Assembly: GCF_002149925.1 (NCBI RefSeq)
Contig: NZ_MSLT01000012.1
Location: forward strand, 682,001 to 746,000
DNA length: 64,000 nt
Reading direction: 5' to 3'
Origin: Thioflexithrix psekupsensis
Lineage (GTDB): Bacteria > Pseudomonadota > Gammaproteobacteria > Beggiatoales > Beggiatoaceae
Within the stretch, counting starts at the first letter, position 1; each line of letters opens with the position of its first letter. This document shows, in pieces, positions 45,769-55,033 of the stretch. Below the pieces are notes generated by a model, which saw nothing but the letters and a program-made list of their open reading frames with translations, searched no databases and was not told where the DNA came from. The translations under genes were made by a program, and so were the position numbers.

Positions 45769-46545
45769 ATGCGATCTCATTTTCTGATTACCGCGTGCTT
45801 TGCGGCTTTGTCTGTTTCTGTGGCTGTTTCTGCGCAAACATCCTTGTCTTATGAAGGCTCATCGACCATCGGCAGATTTATTAGCGATGCCAGCGAAGTC
45901 TATCCCCATGCGCGTTTTACGCTCAACACCGTGCCAGAAAGCGCGGGCGGCGAACAATGCGCAGTAAGACAGCGTTGTGATTTGGGTGGTGTAGCGCGGG
46001 AAATCGCCCCTGCCTTTTTAGAACGTGGCCTAGTCAAAACCTTGATCGCCAAAGATGCCATTGCTGCTTTAGTCCATAAAGATAACCCAATCAATGCGTT
46101 AAGCAAAGAACAATTGCGCGGCATTTTCTCAGGCAACATCAAAAATTGGTCAGAAGTGGGCGGCAACGATGCAGCAATTACCGTTTTTGTGGTCAAAGAA
46201 GCCTCAGCCACACACCAAGTATTCGCTGATGCCATCTTAGACGGACATGATTATGGCGCAGTTGAAGTGATTACGCCCGACGCAAGAATGTTGCCGACCA
46301 TTAGCCGCGATGTCAATGCCATTGGACAGCTTAGCTTTGCCTTTTTAGACCCTAATTTTCAAGTCAAACCATTAACCATTGATGGACAAATCGCCAGCGT
46401 AGAAAATCCTAATTATCCCATTAGCCGACCACTTTATCTGGTTACTTATGGCGAACCTAAAGGCGCGGTTAAAGATTTCTTAGATTGGACATTATCTCCA
46501 GAGGGACAAGCAGTGATTAAAAAGCGTTTTGTCGGGGTAAAATAA
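45769..46545 (+). CDS. PstS-like phosphate-type substrate-binding protein
   Basis: 258 residues. A signal peptide (about 1-22, ending VSAQ) leads to a type II periplasmic-binding fold: SYEGSSTIGRFI near residue 28, NPINALSKEQLRGIFSGNIKNWSEVGG (about 103-129, the PBP_like/PstS signature) and GAVKDFLDWTLSPEGQAVI near the end. It is shorter than canonical PstS and lacks neighbouring pstCAB, so it may bind phosphate or serve in attachment or sensing. A good AAAGGAG ribosome site precedes it. A MITE-like repeat lies 35 bp after its stop. Confidence 0.88.
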   Translation: MRSHFLITACFAALSVSVAVSAQTSLSYEGSSTIGRFISDASEVYPHARFTLNTVPESAGGEQCAVRQRCDLGGVAREIAPAFLERGLVKTLIAKDAIAALVHKDNPINALSKEQLRGIFSGNIKNWSEVGGNDAAITVFVVKEASATHQVFADAILDGHDYGAVEVITPDARMLPTISRDVNAIGQLSFAFLDPNFQVKPLTIDGQIASVENPNYPISRPLYLVTYGEPKGAVKDFLDWTLSPEGQAVIKKRFVGVK

Positions 46546-46580
46546 TGCTTTAAATAGCAAAATTAAACCATTTATAAAAC

Positions 46581-46716
46581 TTTTCTGTCAGAATCAGAAT
46601 TTACAGAATTTTGGGATTTTCAGAATTAAGAAATAAAAAGCTGATTGAAAATAAACGACTGGCAAGAATCAATTTTGAAAATTCTTTAATTCCGTAAATT
46701 CTGATTCTGACAAAAT
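46581..46716. repeat. Full-length MITE-like element (about 136 bp)
   Basis: Terminal inverted repeats of about 28 bp: TTTTCTGTCAGAATCAGAAT... (46581-46610) and ...ATTCTGATTCTGACAAAAT (46688-46716). The interior (GGATTTTCAGAATTAA, GGCAAGAATCAATTTTGAAAATTCTT) is nearly the same as the copy at 61.4 kb. It holds no gene; a short minus frame reading SESEFTEL through the end is a by-product of the repeat. Its right end touches the chemoreceptor ribosome site. Confidence 0.9.
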
Positions 46717-46729
46717 GAGGGTAAGTGTG

Positions 46730-48934
46730 ATGATTATTTTTCGGCGATTGCAAACTAAATTTATTTTTATTTTAGGCTGTTTCATGACATTTATGCTCAT
46801 CGCGGTATTAGGCACATTAGTTATTGTGAATAGCCAAACTTCCGATGCCGCCGCCATAGGCATTGCCGCACGTCAACAAACGCTTATTTTAACCATCCAA
46901 AATCAAACCAATACGTTAATTTTAGCCCTAGAAAGCCAATCTTCTACCACAGAAAAAATGGCAACATTAAGCCATTCTATAGCTCTTTTTAGCCATAGTT
47001 TGCAGGCGTTATTACACGGTGGAAAAGCAGAAGATACGAATGGGGAATTAATCGAATTACCCATGAGTCCCGCACTGGTTAAAGAAAAATTACTTTCCGT
47101 AGAGCAGCATTGGCAACTCAGTGAAAAAGCCTTGCAGTATTTAATAAGCCCTCATTTAAATTTATTCTCTGATAACTATTATGATGCGCTTGATATATTG
47201 CGCGATAATTGGGTGGCAATTTTTGAATCTTCTCAGCAAGCCGCAGCGATATTAGAAAAGTTATCAAATCAAAAAGTTTATACCTTAAAAATTATTTTAT
47301 TATCCACATTGGCTTTAACAATTATTGCCTCGTTATTTACTTTGTGGTTGGGTAAGCGGACACTGATCCGTCCTATGACCATGATGATTCACGCCATGCA
47401 GTGCATTTCACAAGCAGAACAAATTGATTTTAAAAGAAGATTACCCGATTTTGGCGTAGATGAAGTGGGAGATGTGGCGCGTTTAGTCAATGATATTTGT
47501 GAGAAACTGCAATTCGCCTATGACGAAACGCAAGCCAGTCATGCCGCTATGTCGCGCATTAAACAAGCCTTAGACAATGCGGCAACAGGCGCATTTATTA
47601 TTGATACGCGAGAAACGTTAATTTATTGCAATAAAGCAGCAGAATTAATTCTTAATAAAAACTTAAAAGAAAACACGGCAGAATCTTTAATAAATCAGCC
47701 TTTTTCCCAATTAAAAACACATCTTATTGGCACATTTCCCAATAGCTTATCTGCAATAACTCATAGTTTTTCTACACGATTGACTTTGGCACATACGGAA
47801 TTGGCGTGTAAAATAACGCCCGTGCTGGATCAAAAACAACAACAATTGGGTTGGGTCATGGAATGGCGAGATATTACGGTTGAAGTGTTAATTGAACAAG
47901 AAATTAATCACGTCGTCACCGCCGCTGCACAAGGGAATTTTTCAGCCCGCATTCAAGTAGATAATAAAAGAGGCTTTTTCTTAACATTAAGCCAACGCAT
48001 GAATGAAATTCTCACCGCCAACCAAACTATTTTAACGGCATTAAATACCTTATTTGAAAAAATGGCCGCAGGTTATTTAACAGAAACATTACAAGGTGAT
48101 TTTCACGGCAGTTTAGCGGTATTAATGCAAAATATTAATCTCACCATGACAAAGTTAAATCAAACTTTATCATTAATTCAGCACAGCGCGAGCGAAGTAG
48201 ACGAAGCGGCCGACACCATTTCAGCCGACAGCGATGTATTAAATGCCCAAACCAACCAACATGCAGCCAGTTTGGAAGAAATTGCGGCCAGTATTGAGCA
48301 AATGACGGGTTCTATGCAGCAAAACGCCGCTTATTCTCAAGAATTGCGCCAATTGGCACAACAAGCCTTAGAAAAAACCCAGCAAGGCAATACAGTGGTC
48401 AATGACACCATTAACGCCATGTCTGGTATTGCAGAAAGCAGTCGCCGCGTGGCGGATATTACCACTTTGATTGATGAAATTGCGTTTCAAACCAATTTGT
48501 TAGCCTTAAATGCCGCGGTGGAAGCCGCACGAGCAGGCGATCATGGGCGTAGTTTTGCCGTCGTGGCTTCTGAAGTAAGACAATTAGCACAGCGTAGCGC
48601 GGCCGCTGCCAAAGACATTCGCCATTTGATTCAAGAAAGCACCCATCGCATTGATCGCGGTTACGCATTAACGCGCCAATCTGAAACGACATTAGGCGAT
48701 ATTCAACAGATTTATCAACGGGTTTTGCAAATGGTGCAAGACATTGCCAATAGCAGCATGGAACAATCAGAAGGCATTCAACTCATTAACCGCGCCATTG
48801 CCCAAATGGATCAATTAACACAACAAAATGTGACGTTGGTTGAAAACGCTAATAAAACCAGTTTATTAATGAAAAATCAAGCCAATCAATTAAATGAATT
48901 AACTCAGTTTTTTAAACTCAATGATCATCAATAA
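46730..48934 (+). CDS. Methyl-accepting chemotaxis protein
   Basis: About 734 residues. A first membrane helix (about 8-32), a periplasmic type IV pili/NarX-type sensor region ([16 protein letters not shown], about 45-185), a second helix (about 187-210), HAMP (about 211-270), a PAS-like region (about 280-390) and a signalling domain follow. The CheA/CheW tip is seen in [23 protein letters not shown]. No cheR/B/A genes are near. The frame opens at ATG 46715, inside the right end of the MITE-like repeat, but ATG 46730 has GAGGG 8 bp upstream and is preferred. Confidence 0.93.
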   Translation: MIIFRRLQTKFIFILGCFMTFMLIAVLGTLVIVNSQTSDAAAIGIAARQQTLILTIQNQTNTLILALESQSSTTEKMATLSHSIALFSHSLQALLHGGKAEDTNGELIELPMSPALVKEKLLSVEQHWQLSEKALQYLISPHLNLFSDNYYDALDILRDNWVAIFESSQQAAAILEKLSNQKVYTLKIILLSTLALTIIASLFTLWLGKRTLIRPMTMMIHAMQCISQAEQIDFKRRLPDFGVDEVGDVARLVNDICEKLQFAYDETQASHAAMSRIKQALDNAATGAFIIDTRETLIYCNKAAELILNKNLKENTAESLINQPFSQLKTHLIGTFPNSLSAITHSFSTRLTLAHTELACKITPVLDQKQQQLGWVMEWRDITVEVLIEQEINHVVTAAAQGNFSARIQVDNKRGFFLTLSQRMNEILTANQTILTALNTLFEKMAAGYLTETLQGDFHGSLAVLMQNINLTMTKLNQTLSLIQHSASEVDEAADTISADSDVLNAQTNQHAASLEEIAASIEQMTGSMQQNAAYSQELRQLAQQALEKTQQGNTVVNDTINAMSGIAESSRRVADITTLIDEIAFQTNLLALNAAVEAARAGDHGRSFAVVASEVRQLAQRSAAAAKDIRHLIQESTHRIDRGYALTRQSETTLGDIQQIYQRVLQMVQDIANSSMEQSEGIQLINRAIAQMDQLTQQNVTLVENANKTSLLMKNQANQLNELTQFFKLNDHQ

Positions 48935-48980
48935 CCCCCTTTATCTCTCGTTCCACGCCGCGTAGGCGCGAGAAAAACAC

Positions 48981-49403
48981 ATGACACAACGTGGTTTTAC
49001 CTTACTTGAAGCCCTGGTTGCCTTAGTATTAATTGCCACGGTGGGCATGGCGTTGTTGAGTTGGCTCAACAGTAGTCTTGACAGTTTAAGCCGTATGGAA
49101 CACGCTCAACGTCGCATTGAAGCCACACGTAATGCGCTGGCGTTTATCGATACGCTAAATCCCATGCAAAACCCACAGGGAGAAGCAGAAATTGGCGTTT
49201 ACACCTTTCGTTGGCAGGCTAATTTGGTTAAACCTGAGCAAGATGGCGTGAATCATCTGGGCGCGCAAAGTTTATACAAATTGGGTTTGTATCAAGTCAC
49301 TATTGATATTTTTCAATTTAATCAACTCATTACCCAATTATCCCTGACTCAAGTGGGCTATGAACAAGTGCGGCAACCTGCGGCGTTAGATTTCGATGGT
49401 TAG
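48981..49403 (+). CDS. Minor pseudopilin, GspI-like (second type II-like set)
   Basis: 140 residues. The prepilin leader MTQRG/FTLLEALVALVLIA is very short, with Glu at +5 after the cleaved Gly. The mature part (QRRIEATRNALAFID, YTFRWQANLV) resembles GspI-type minor pseudopilins but is more divergent than the gspI at 23.5 kb. It is the first of five overlapping or closely spaced genes; its stop overlaps the start of the GspJ-like gene by 8 bp. Confidence 0.8.
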   Translation: MTQRGFTLLEALVALVLIATVGMALLSWLNSSLDSLSRMEHAQRRIEATRNALAFIDTLNPMQNPQGEAEIGVYTFRWQANLVKPEQDGVNHLGAQSLYKLGLYQVTIDIFQFNQLITQLSLTQVGYEQVRQPAALDFDG

Positions 49404-50040
49404 CAAAAATCGCCTAAAAATCACCCCAATACCCATAAAATACCCGATTATCACAGGATTTACCTTATTAGAAGTGTTAGTGGTGTTGGTGATCATGACG
49501 TTATTGATGACGTTTTTATTGCAAACGCTCCATCACGTCGCCACAGCGCGCGTTCACATTTTGCGCCAACTGAATACATTTCAACAAGGCGCAATTCAAG
49601 AATTTTGGTTTCGCCATTCTACTGCGGGTTTAATTGCCGATTATCCCGATATTGAAGATAATCAAGCCTTTAAAGGTGAACATCGTCGTTTTTCAGGTTT
49701 AACGACAGCCGCGCTTCATGCGGATGCGGGCGTTCCTACGGCGTTTGCGTGGGCGATTGTTGAAGAAAAAGGACAACATATTTTACAATATCAGACAAAA
49801 AGTGAGACTTGGTCAGTTTTACAGTGGTCGGGAGAAGGGCATACGATGGGTTTTCAATACGCAGACCGAGAAGGCAAATGGCACGACACGTGGCCGCCGC
49901 AACAATTCGGCATTGAACCCCCCCAATTACCCGAAGCCATTTTGCTCACCGCACAACGCGGACGACATCCCGTCACTTGGTTTATTAAAATGAATGCCTT
50001 ACGCAATCCAAAACCCGATTTACGCTTAATGGAATTTTAA
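49396..50040 (+). CDS. Minor pseudopilin, GspJ-like
   Basis: 214 residues. The prepilin site is TG/FTLLEVLVVLVIMTLLM after a long 20-residue leader. GspJ-like size and a C-terminal WFIKMN(A)LR strand are consistent, and its place between I-like and K-like genes supports the call. The sequence is divergent (KGEHRRFSGLTTAALH). It overlaps the GspI-like gene by 8 bp and ends 5 bp before the GspK-like gene. Confidence 0.78.
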   Translation: MVSKNRLKITPIPIKYPIITGFTLLEVLVVLVIMTLLMTFLLQTLHHVATARVHILRQLNTFQQGAIQEFWFRHSTAGLIADYPDIEDNQAFKGEHRRFSGLTTAALHADAGVPTAFAWAIVEEKGQHILQYQTKSETWSVLQWSGEGHTMGFQYADREGKWHDTWPPQQFGIEPPQLPEAILLTAQRGRHPVTWFIKMNALRNPKPDLRLMEF

Positions 50041-50045
50041 TCAAA

Positions 50046-51101
50046 ATGCCACATCATCGCGTAAAAGGTTTTATTTTAGTTGCCGTATTGTGGTTCTTAT
50101 TGATTCTCACCTTAATCATTGGTTTTTTTGCCACGTGGATTCAACGCGAATTATTAGCAGTGCAGCAATTGCAAGCGGATTTTCGCCACCAAATGGCCTA
50201 TCATGAAACCCGCACCGCATTACTCTATTTACTCAGCACACAACGCTATACTTTCAGTGGGATAACCTTAGCGGGCATGGATAATAAAACGCGCAGTGTG
50301 TCTTTTGATGATTTTGAAAGTAACGATTGGCTCATGCCGATTGGGGGAGAAATTGCGCTGGATGATCAGGCTTATCAAGGTTGTGCGGAAGCATTATTTT
50401 CCATACAGGATGCCCGCGGTTTAATCAATCCTAATTTTGCCGCAGAATCAGCATTAATGCGTTTATTACAATTATTCGATATTCCAGTGGAAGAACAGGG
50501 GCCATTGTTGGCAAAATTGCAAGATTATATGGATACGGATGATTTAATTCGTCTTAACGGCGCGGAGCGAGATGATTACAAGCAACACGGACGGCCGCCA
50601 CCCACCAATCGCTTTTTTTTAACCGCGATGGAAGTCAAAAAAGTATTAGATTGGGAGCGGTATCCGCTGTTGTGGCAGGCTTCGGCATGGCCACAATTGA
50701 CTTCGACCGATGCTTTTACCACGCCCAACGTGAATACTGCACCTTTATTAGTCTTACAAGCCTATTTCGGATTAAGCGCGGAAACCGCACAGCTCATGAT
50801 TGAGATGCGTCGCCAACAACCTTTTATCGATTACACTCAAGCCATTAATTTTGTAGAATTCAGCAGCCCTGAAGAGGTTTTATTGTTTCCATCGAACAGT
50901 GTACGTATAACGCTGTGGCATCCCAAAGCCAATGTCATGCAGCAGTGGCATTTGACCTTAACGCCTTTTGCCCATGAACTGATGCCGTGGCAAATTCATT
51001 ACACCCACACTTTACCCCTAGATTCCAGCTATGCTCAACGCACTCCGCTCCTTTTATCGTACCCTATCTGTGCCACGGAGATTCCAGCAGACCCGCAATG
51101 A
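50046..51101 (+). CDS. Type II secretion minor pseudopilin GspK-like
   Basis: 351 residues. The leader ends KG/FILVAVLWFLLILTLII; as in GspK the +5 residue is not Glu (Val here). FSIQDARGLINPN and the following helical SAM-like domains (RLLQLFDIP, LQDYMDTDDLIRLNGAE) and NVNTAPLLVLQAYFGLS are clear GspK blocks. GspK caps the pseudopilus tip with I and J. The GspL-like reading frame starts within its 3' end. Confidence 0.9.
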   Translation: MPHHRVKGFILVAVLWFLLILTLIIGFFATWIQRELLAVQQLQADFRHQMAYHETRTALLYLLSTQRYTFSGITLAGMDNKTRSVSFDDFESNDWLMPIGGEIALDDQAYQGCAEALFSIQDARGLINPNFAAESALMRLLQLFDIPVEEQGPLLAKLQDYMDTDDLIRLNGAERDDYKQHGRPPPTNRFFLTAMEVKKVLDWERYPLLWQASAWPQLTSTDAFTTPNVNTAPLLVLQAYFGLSAETAQLMIEMRRQQPFIDYTQAINFVEFSSPEEVLLFPSNSVRITLWHPKANVMQQWHLTLTPFAHELMPWQIHYTHTLPLDSSYAQRTPLLLSYPICATEIPADPQ

Positions 51102-51132
51102 GATACAATCACCCCACCGAACACGCGGACGG

Positions 51133-52080
51133 GTGGAGTGGGTTTTGGCGCGCAGCTTGTATCACTATCGTTATTTTGATTTGCGCGAGGTGCCAGTGGC
51201 GCATCGTCATCAGAGCTTAATGCGCCAAATTCGCCAATGGTCGCCGTTTGATGAGTACGACACTTATGTGGTGTGGCGTAAACAAGCAGCGTGGGTGTGG
51301 ATGTGGGACAAAACAAGGCTGCACACCGCACAACAGACTCAAGCCATTCATACGCTTCATATTCTGCCCGAAACGCTGCTACATCCGACGTTACAAGAGG
51401 GTGCGCAATGCGTGGCGTGTTTGGAAGGCGTTGAGGGACAATTGTGGCGAGAACATCAGTTGGTGGCCAGTCGTTGGTGGCCACAAATGCCTTGTGTGAC
51501 AGAATGGCACATTTTTTTACGGGCGAATCAGTTCTCACCGGAGACGGGTTTGCCTGCCGTGGTCGAGGGGGATTTGGCGGCACGGCCGTGGGCGAAATCG
51601 GCAAAAATGGATCACAGTGCTTTATTGCGGGATGAACGCTTATGGGTTTATGTAGGGATCATGTTATTCGTGGTGTTATGGATAGGGGAAGGGGTGCCGA
51701 TTTGGGAATTAAGAAAGGGCATCGCGCAGTTAGAACAGGAAACGCAACAAGTCAGTGAACAAGCGGTGCCGATTCTCACGGCGCGCAATCAAGCCTTACA
51801 AACCCAACAGCAAATAGAAACGTTACGGGGTTTAATTCGCTACCCCTCACAACTGGAAATCATGGCCAAAGCCGCAGGCGTGATGCCGACCGGGGCCATT
51901 TTTGAATCGTGGGCTTATCAAAACGGGCGATTGCAATTCACGGTGCGGGGTCAATCTCTTGATCCCGCGGCGGCGATCAGACAATTCCAAGAACAAGCCT
52001 TATTTGAGGATATTCGTGCGGAATCAGGGCGCGATGCGGAGGCGTTGCGTTTATCGATGCGGGTGAAAGGGCTACCGTGA
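51133..52080 (+). CDS. GspL-like/PilN-type inner membrane assembly protein
   Basis: About 315 residues. A cytoplasmic N-terminal part with little recognisable sequence, one membrane helix (YVGIMLFVVLWIGEGVP), a coiled coil (AQLEQETQQVSEQA) and a C-terminal ferredoxin-like domain (LQFTVRGQSLDPAAAIRQFQEQ) give the GspL/PilN layout. The start is uncertain: the frame is open back to ATG 51031 inside gspK, while GTG 51133 lies 31 bp after the gspK stop. No GspM gene follows; instead a radical SAM gene overlaps its stop (TGATG). Confidence 0.72.
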   Translation: MEWVLARSLYHYRYFDLREVPVAHRHQSLMRQIRQWSPFDEYDTYVVWRKQAAWVWMWDKTRLHTAQQTQAIHTLHILPETLLHPTLQEGAQCVACLEGVEGQLWREHQLVASRWWPQMPCVTEWHIFLRANQFSPETGLPAVVEGDLAARPWAKSAKMDHSALLRDERLWVYVGIMLFVVLWIGEGVPIWELRKGIAQLEQETQQVSEQAVPILTARNQALQTQQQIETLRGLIRYPSQLEIMAKAAGVMPTGAIFESWAYQNGRLQFTVRGQSLDPAAAIRQFQEQALFEDIRAESGRDAEALRLSMRVKGLP

Positions 52081-52715
52081 TGGCGCGTGAAACGGATTAT
52101 TTATCGCTGTATGCGCGAGTCGCACCGACGCGGGTGCTGGGGACTGGGCAACGTTATGGCTTATGGGTGCAAGGTTGTCCGTTTCGCTGTCTTGAATGTA
52201 TGACTCCAGAGAGTTTGCCTTTTGCGGGGGGAGAACGGGTGGCGGTGGCGGAGCTGGCGCAGGAGATGTTAGCCACGCCCGACGTGGAAGGGATCACGAT
52301 CACCGGTGGCGAACCCTTCGCTCAGGCGGCGGCGTTAGGGGCTTTGGTGGCGCAATTGAAAGAAAAGGAATGGGGGGTGATCGTTTATACGGGCTACGTG
52401 TATGAACAGTTGCTGCGCTTGGGAGGAACAAATGCTGCGCTGAGGAATTTTCTGTCGCACATTGATGTGCTGATTGACGGGCAGTATGAGGCAGAGCGAA
52501 ACGAGGGAACAAGCCTACGGGGATCGTCAAATCAACGGATTATTTGTCTAACACCACGCTACGCACCTGAAATGGAACAGATAACCACGCAAAAACAGCG
52601 TGCAGTAGAGATACATTTGTTGGAGAGCTTTGCGTTGTTGGTAGGAGTTCCCGGCGCGGAGACATTGAGGCAATGGAAACAAGGCTTTTCAATATCAGAC
52701 CCGTGCGACGATTGA
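52080..52715 (+). CDS. Radical SAM activating enzyme, NrdG-like
   Basis: 211 residues. The radical SAM cluster motif is C33-x3-C37-x2-C40 in QGCPFRCLECM; TITGGEPFAQA is the SAM-binding GGE motif, and IDVLIDGQYE is typical of NrdG/PflA-like activases. NrdG relatives generate a glycyl radical on a partner enzyme, but no nrdD or other glycyl radical enzyme is in view. It starts at the ATG overlapping the GspL-like stop (TGATG), so it is cotranslated with a secretion gene, an unusual pairing. The GTG at 52077 is an alternative start. Confidence 0.87.
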   Translation: MARETDYLSLYARVAPTRVLGTGQRYGLWVQGCPFRCLECMTPESLPFAGGERVAVAELAQEMLATPDVEGITITGGEPFAQAAALGALVAQLKEKEWGVIVYTGYVYEQLLRLGGTNAALRNFLSHIDVLIDGQYEAERNEGTSLRGSSNQRIICLTPRYAPEMEQITTQKQRAVEIHLLESFALLVGVPGAETLRQWKQGFSISDPCDD

Positions 52716-52808
52716 GTGCGGCGGAGATCGGGTGGCATTTATCATAAAATGTTCCCTGAATGATCCAAGAAAACCACTGACCGCCACGAGATGATCGGGG
52801 CGGCGTTG

Positions 52809-52817
52809 TGCTATACT
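52809..52817 (+). promoter_or_regulatory. Extended -10 promoter for the cytochrome c gene
   Basis: TGC immediately followed by TATACT (5 of 6 to TATAAT) in the 234-bp gap after the radical SAM gene. No good -35 is visible. The leader would be about 125 nt; a GAGAGGAAA ribosome site lies before the ATG. Confidence 0.45.
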
Positions 52818-52949
52818 GCGCGGGCTGGCGTTTTCTGTTGGATTCTAGCAAAATAATGCGCGGTAACATGGAATGCAGAACGGTTATAAGAAAACACAAA
52901 AAGTGGTCTTAAAATAACTGCAATAACTTTTGATGAGAGGAAATTAATA

Positions 52950-53855
52950 ATGGCTAAAGTCGATGAAGCAATGTCGAAAAACTTTTCTAACCTCATGGTA
53001 AGCGGTGCTTTACTGAGTTTGGTATTTTTTGTGGTGGTGCAATTTATTCCCCTTCCCACCAGCGAAAAAAGTCTTGAATTTCAATACGAAGCCACTGCCG
53101 AACGTTTAAAACCCATCGAGAAACTTGAAACGGCCTCAGCCGCAGCCACCGAATCCAGCGCACCGGCTGTGGCCGCCGCGCCATTAACTGGGGATGCAGT
53201 TTACAACCAAGCCTGTGTCACTTGTCACGGCGCAGGTATTGCGGGCGCACCTAAATCTGGCGACCCAGAACAGTGGAATCCACGTATTGCGCAGGGCATA
53301 GATACATTGGTGAATCATGCCATTAATGGCTTTCAAGGTAAGTCTGGCGTAATGCCCGCTAAAGGTGGTTTTGCCCATCTGAGCGATGACGAAGTGAAGG
53401 CTGCTGTTGAATACATGGTGGCTCAAGTCACTGGTGGCACTACAGAAGCCCCCGCATCCGCTGCGCCTGCGACTGAAGAAGCCACCCCAGCCGCTGAACC
53501 GGCTGCACCCGCGGCTGCTCCTGCAACTGAAGAAGCTGCTCCTGCGGCGGCAACTGAACCGGCGGCTGCACCCGCTGAAACTCCCGCTGCTACGGCCAAT
53601 TTAGAGCAAGGCGCAGCCACATACAACCAAGCCTGTTCTGTATGTCACAGCGCAGGAATTGCAGGCGCGCCCAAATCTGGCGATCCAGAGCAGTGGAATC
53701 CCCGCATTGCCAAAGGAATGGACACGTTGATCAATCACGCACTTAATGGTTTTCAAGGTGAATCCGGTGTCATGCCCCCTAAAGGCGGCTTTGCTCAGTT
53801 AAGTGACGATGAAGTAAAAAACGCCGTTGCTTATATGGTTTCTGTGGTGAAATAA
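52950..53855 (+). CDS. Membrane-anchored diheme cytochrome c (tandem cytochrome c5)
   Basis: 301 residues. An uncleaved N-terminal membrane helix (about 16-35) is followed by two nearly identical cytochrome c5-type domains. The heme sites are C89-x-x-C92-H93 (CVTCH) and C229-x-x-C232-H233 (CSVCH). Both domains share AGIAGAPKSGDPEQWNPRIA, ...NGFQG.SGVMP.KGGFA.LSDDEVK.AV.YMV; the axial Met lies in GVMP. An Ala/Pro/Glu-rich linker of about 65 residues joins them. It should shuttle electrons in the periplasm. Domain identity is high at the DNA level too, pointing to a recent internal duplication. Confidence 0.94.
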   Translation: MAKVDEAMSKNFSNLMVSGALLSLVFFVVVQFIPLPTSEKSLEFQYEATAERLKPIEKLETASAAATESSAPAVAAAPLTGDAVYNQACVTCHGAGIAGAPKSGDPEQWNPRIAQGIDTLVNHAINGFQGKSGVMPAKGGFAHLSDDEVKAAVEYMVAQVTGGTTEAPASAAPATEEATPAAEPAAPAAAPATEEAAPAAATEPAAAPAETPAATANLEQGAATYNQACSVCHSAGIAGAPKSGDPEQWNPRIAKGMDTLINHALNGFQGESGVMPPKGGFAQLSDDEVKNAVAYMVSVVK

Positions 53856-53885
53856 TCGCTGTAGCGATAACGCACTAATATACGT

Positions 53886-53927
53886 AAAAGGGATAACGTA
53901 AAGTTCGCTTTATTTATCCCTTTTTTT
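53886..53927 (+). terminator. Rho-independent terminator after cytochrome c
   Basis: GGGATAA (53890-53896) pairs with TTATCCC (53914-53920), flanked by AAAA and a run of seven T. It lies 31 bp past the stop and before ppnP. Confidence 0.9.
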
Positions 53928-53952
53928 AACGACCTAAACGGAGAATTTCATC

Positions 53953-54270
53953 GTGGATCAGTTTGATCACATCAGTGTTGTCAAAAAAGCCAATGTTTAT
54001 TTTGAAGGAAAATGTGTTAGTCACACCTTATTATTTGCGGATGGTACTCGTAAAAGTGTTGGGGTGATTATGCCTAATGCGGTTTTAACTTTTAATACGG
54101 GCGCGCCTGAAATCATGGAGATTATTGAGGGAAGTTGTCGCGCCAATATTGCTGAGTCTGCATGGAAAACTTATCAGCCCGGTGAACAATTCAGTGTCGC
54201 TGCACACACGCGTTTCGATATTGAAGCATTGAATAATGCGCCTGTCCATTATGTTTGCCATTTTGGCTAA
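53953..54270 (+). CDS. ppnP: Pyrimidine/purine nucleoside phosphorylase PpnP
   Basis: 105 residues of the DUF1255/YaiE cupin family, now known as PpnP, which phosphorolyses several nucleosides to base and ribose-1-phosphate. Cupin text [36 protein letters not shown] and [18 protein letters not shown] matches the family well. The start codon is GTG at 53953 with GGAG 10 bp upstream. It stands alone between two terminators. Confidence 0.95.
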   Translation: MDQFDHISVVKKANVYFEGKCVSHTLLFADGTRKSVGVIMPNAVLTFNTGAPEIMEIIEGSCRANIAESAWKTYQPGEQFSVAAHTRFDIEALNNAPVHYVCHFG

Positions 54271-54288
54271 TTCTAATGTAGAAAATAG

Positions 54289-54309
54289 ACTGTTTTAAAA
54301 AACAGTTTT
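54289..54309 (+). terminator. Probable terminator after ppnP
   Basis: ACTGTTTT (54289-54296) pairs with AAAACAGT (54299-54306) across a very short loop, followed by TTT. The stem is A/T rich, so strength is uncertain. Confidence 0.5.
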
Positions 54310-55033
54310 GAGATAAATTTGAAATAAAATGGGCAAATAATCTTAATATCTAAACATTTTTTCAAAATTTTCAAAACTGTAAATAACGCTCCAAATTCTA
54401 CTTGCCTTTCTGCTTAAATTGGACTACTATTTAAGCCAGCATGTTCTCATAGAAAAAAGTATTTCTAATGCGTTAATGAAACTGATAATGTAATCTTATT
54501 AACGTTTATCCACTAAAAACTGGCTTTTATCCGTAAAACTTGGTGTGTATGCCCTTTTGTCAGGATATACTTAGAATCGTGACCGAATCCAAAAAACACA
54601 TCAACCGATGGTAAATGGGTTTGGTCTCCAGACAAATAAGCATTAAAAAATTTCCGAAGTACTCGCATTTGGCTAAAAAATGGCTTTAAACTTGCTTAAA
54701 TTTAGCCGCTGTAAAGCAATTAGACCCGCCCACATAACGATTTTGACTTACTGTGAATCGCCGACTGTTGACTACGTTGACAGATGATTGTGCAGATTGT
54801 ACTTAGGCTCCACAATATGCCAGCGCAGCGGGGTTGGTGGTCGGAGCAGGGGAGCAGTCGCGGGTGCTTTGATTTTCGGGTTGAGTTGCATACTTTTGTA
54901 TGCGGTAAAGTGTCCGAAGCGATGCCCCTAACCGTAGATTGTATTTTTATTAAGTTTGATTTTTTATACTGCGTTGTGCTTTGTAAATGTTTACAATTAA
55001 ATACGACACAGTTATCTCTTAGGAGTAATTACC
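54310..55033. other. Long leader/intergenic region before the XDD3-like gene
   Basis: About 720 bp with no convincing gene. The left two thirds are A/T rich and featureless to me. From about 54800 the composition changes: GCTCC/GGAGC and GCATAC-TTTT-GTATGC (54888-54903) hairpins and GGTT/AACC pairs suggest a structured RNA, but no known riboswitch fits. A TATACT -10 box (54965-54970) and an AGGAG ribosome site (55021-55025) serve the next gene, whose start codon is GTG. Confidence 0.45.
54965..54970 (+). promoter_or_regulatory. Candidate -10 box for the XDD3-like gene
   Basis: TATACT followed by GCG, the same TATACTGCG text as before the cytochrome c gene. A TTGTAT about 20 bp upstream is a poor -35. 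Initiation here would give a leader of about 57 nt. Confidence 0.4.

Noticed and set aside
46669-46863. A 64-codon minus-strand frame ending [14 protein letters not shown]
   Set aside because: It runs through the MITE-like inverted end and antisense to the chemoreceptor start; the peptide is simply the repeat translated.
52080-52715. Firm call of anaerobic ribonucleotide reductase activase nrdG
   Set aside because: The radical SAM motifs fit, but no nrdD is adjacent and the operon is a secretion cluster, so only an NrdG-like family name is justified.
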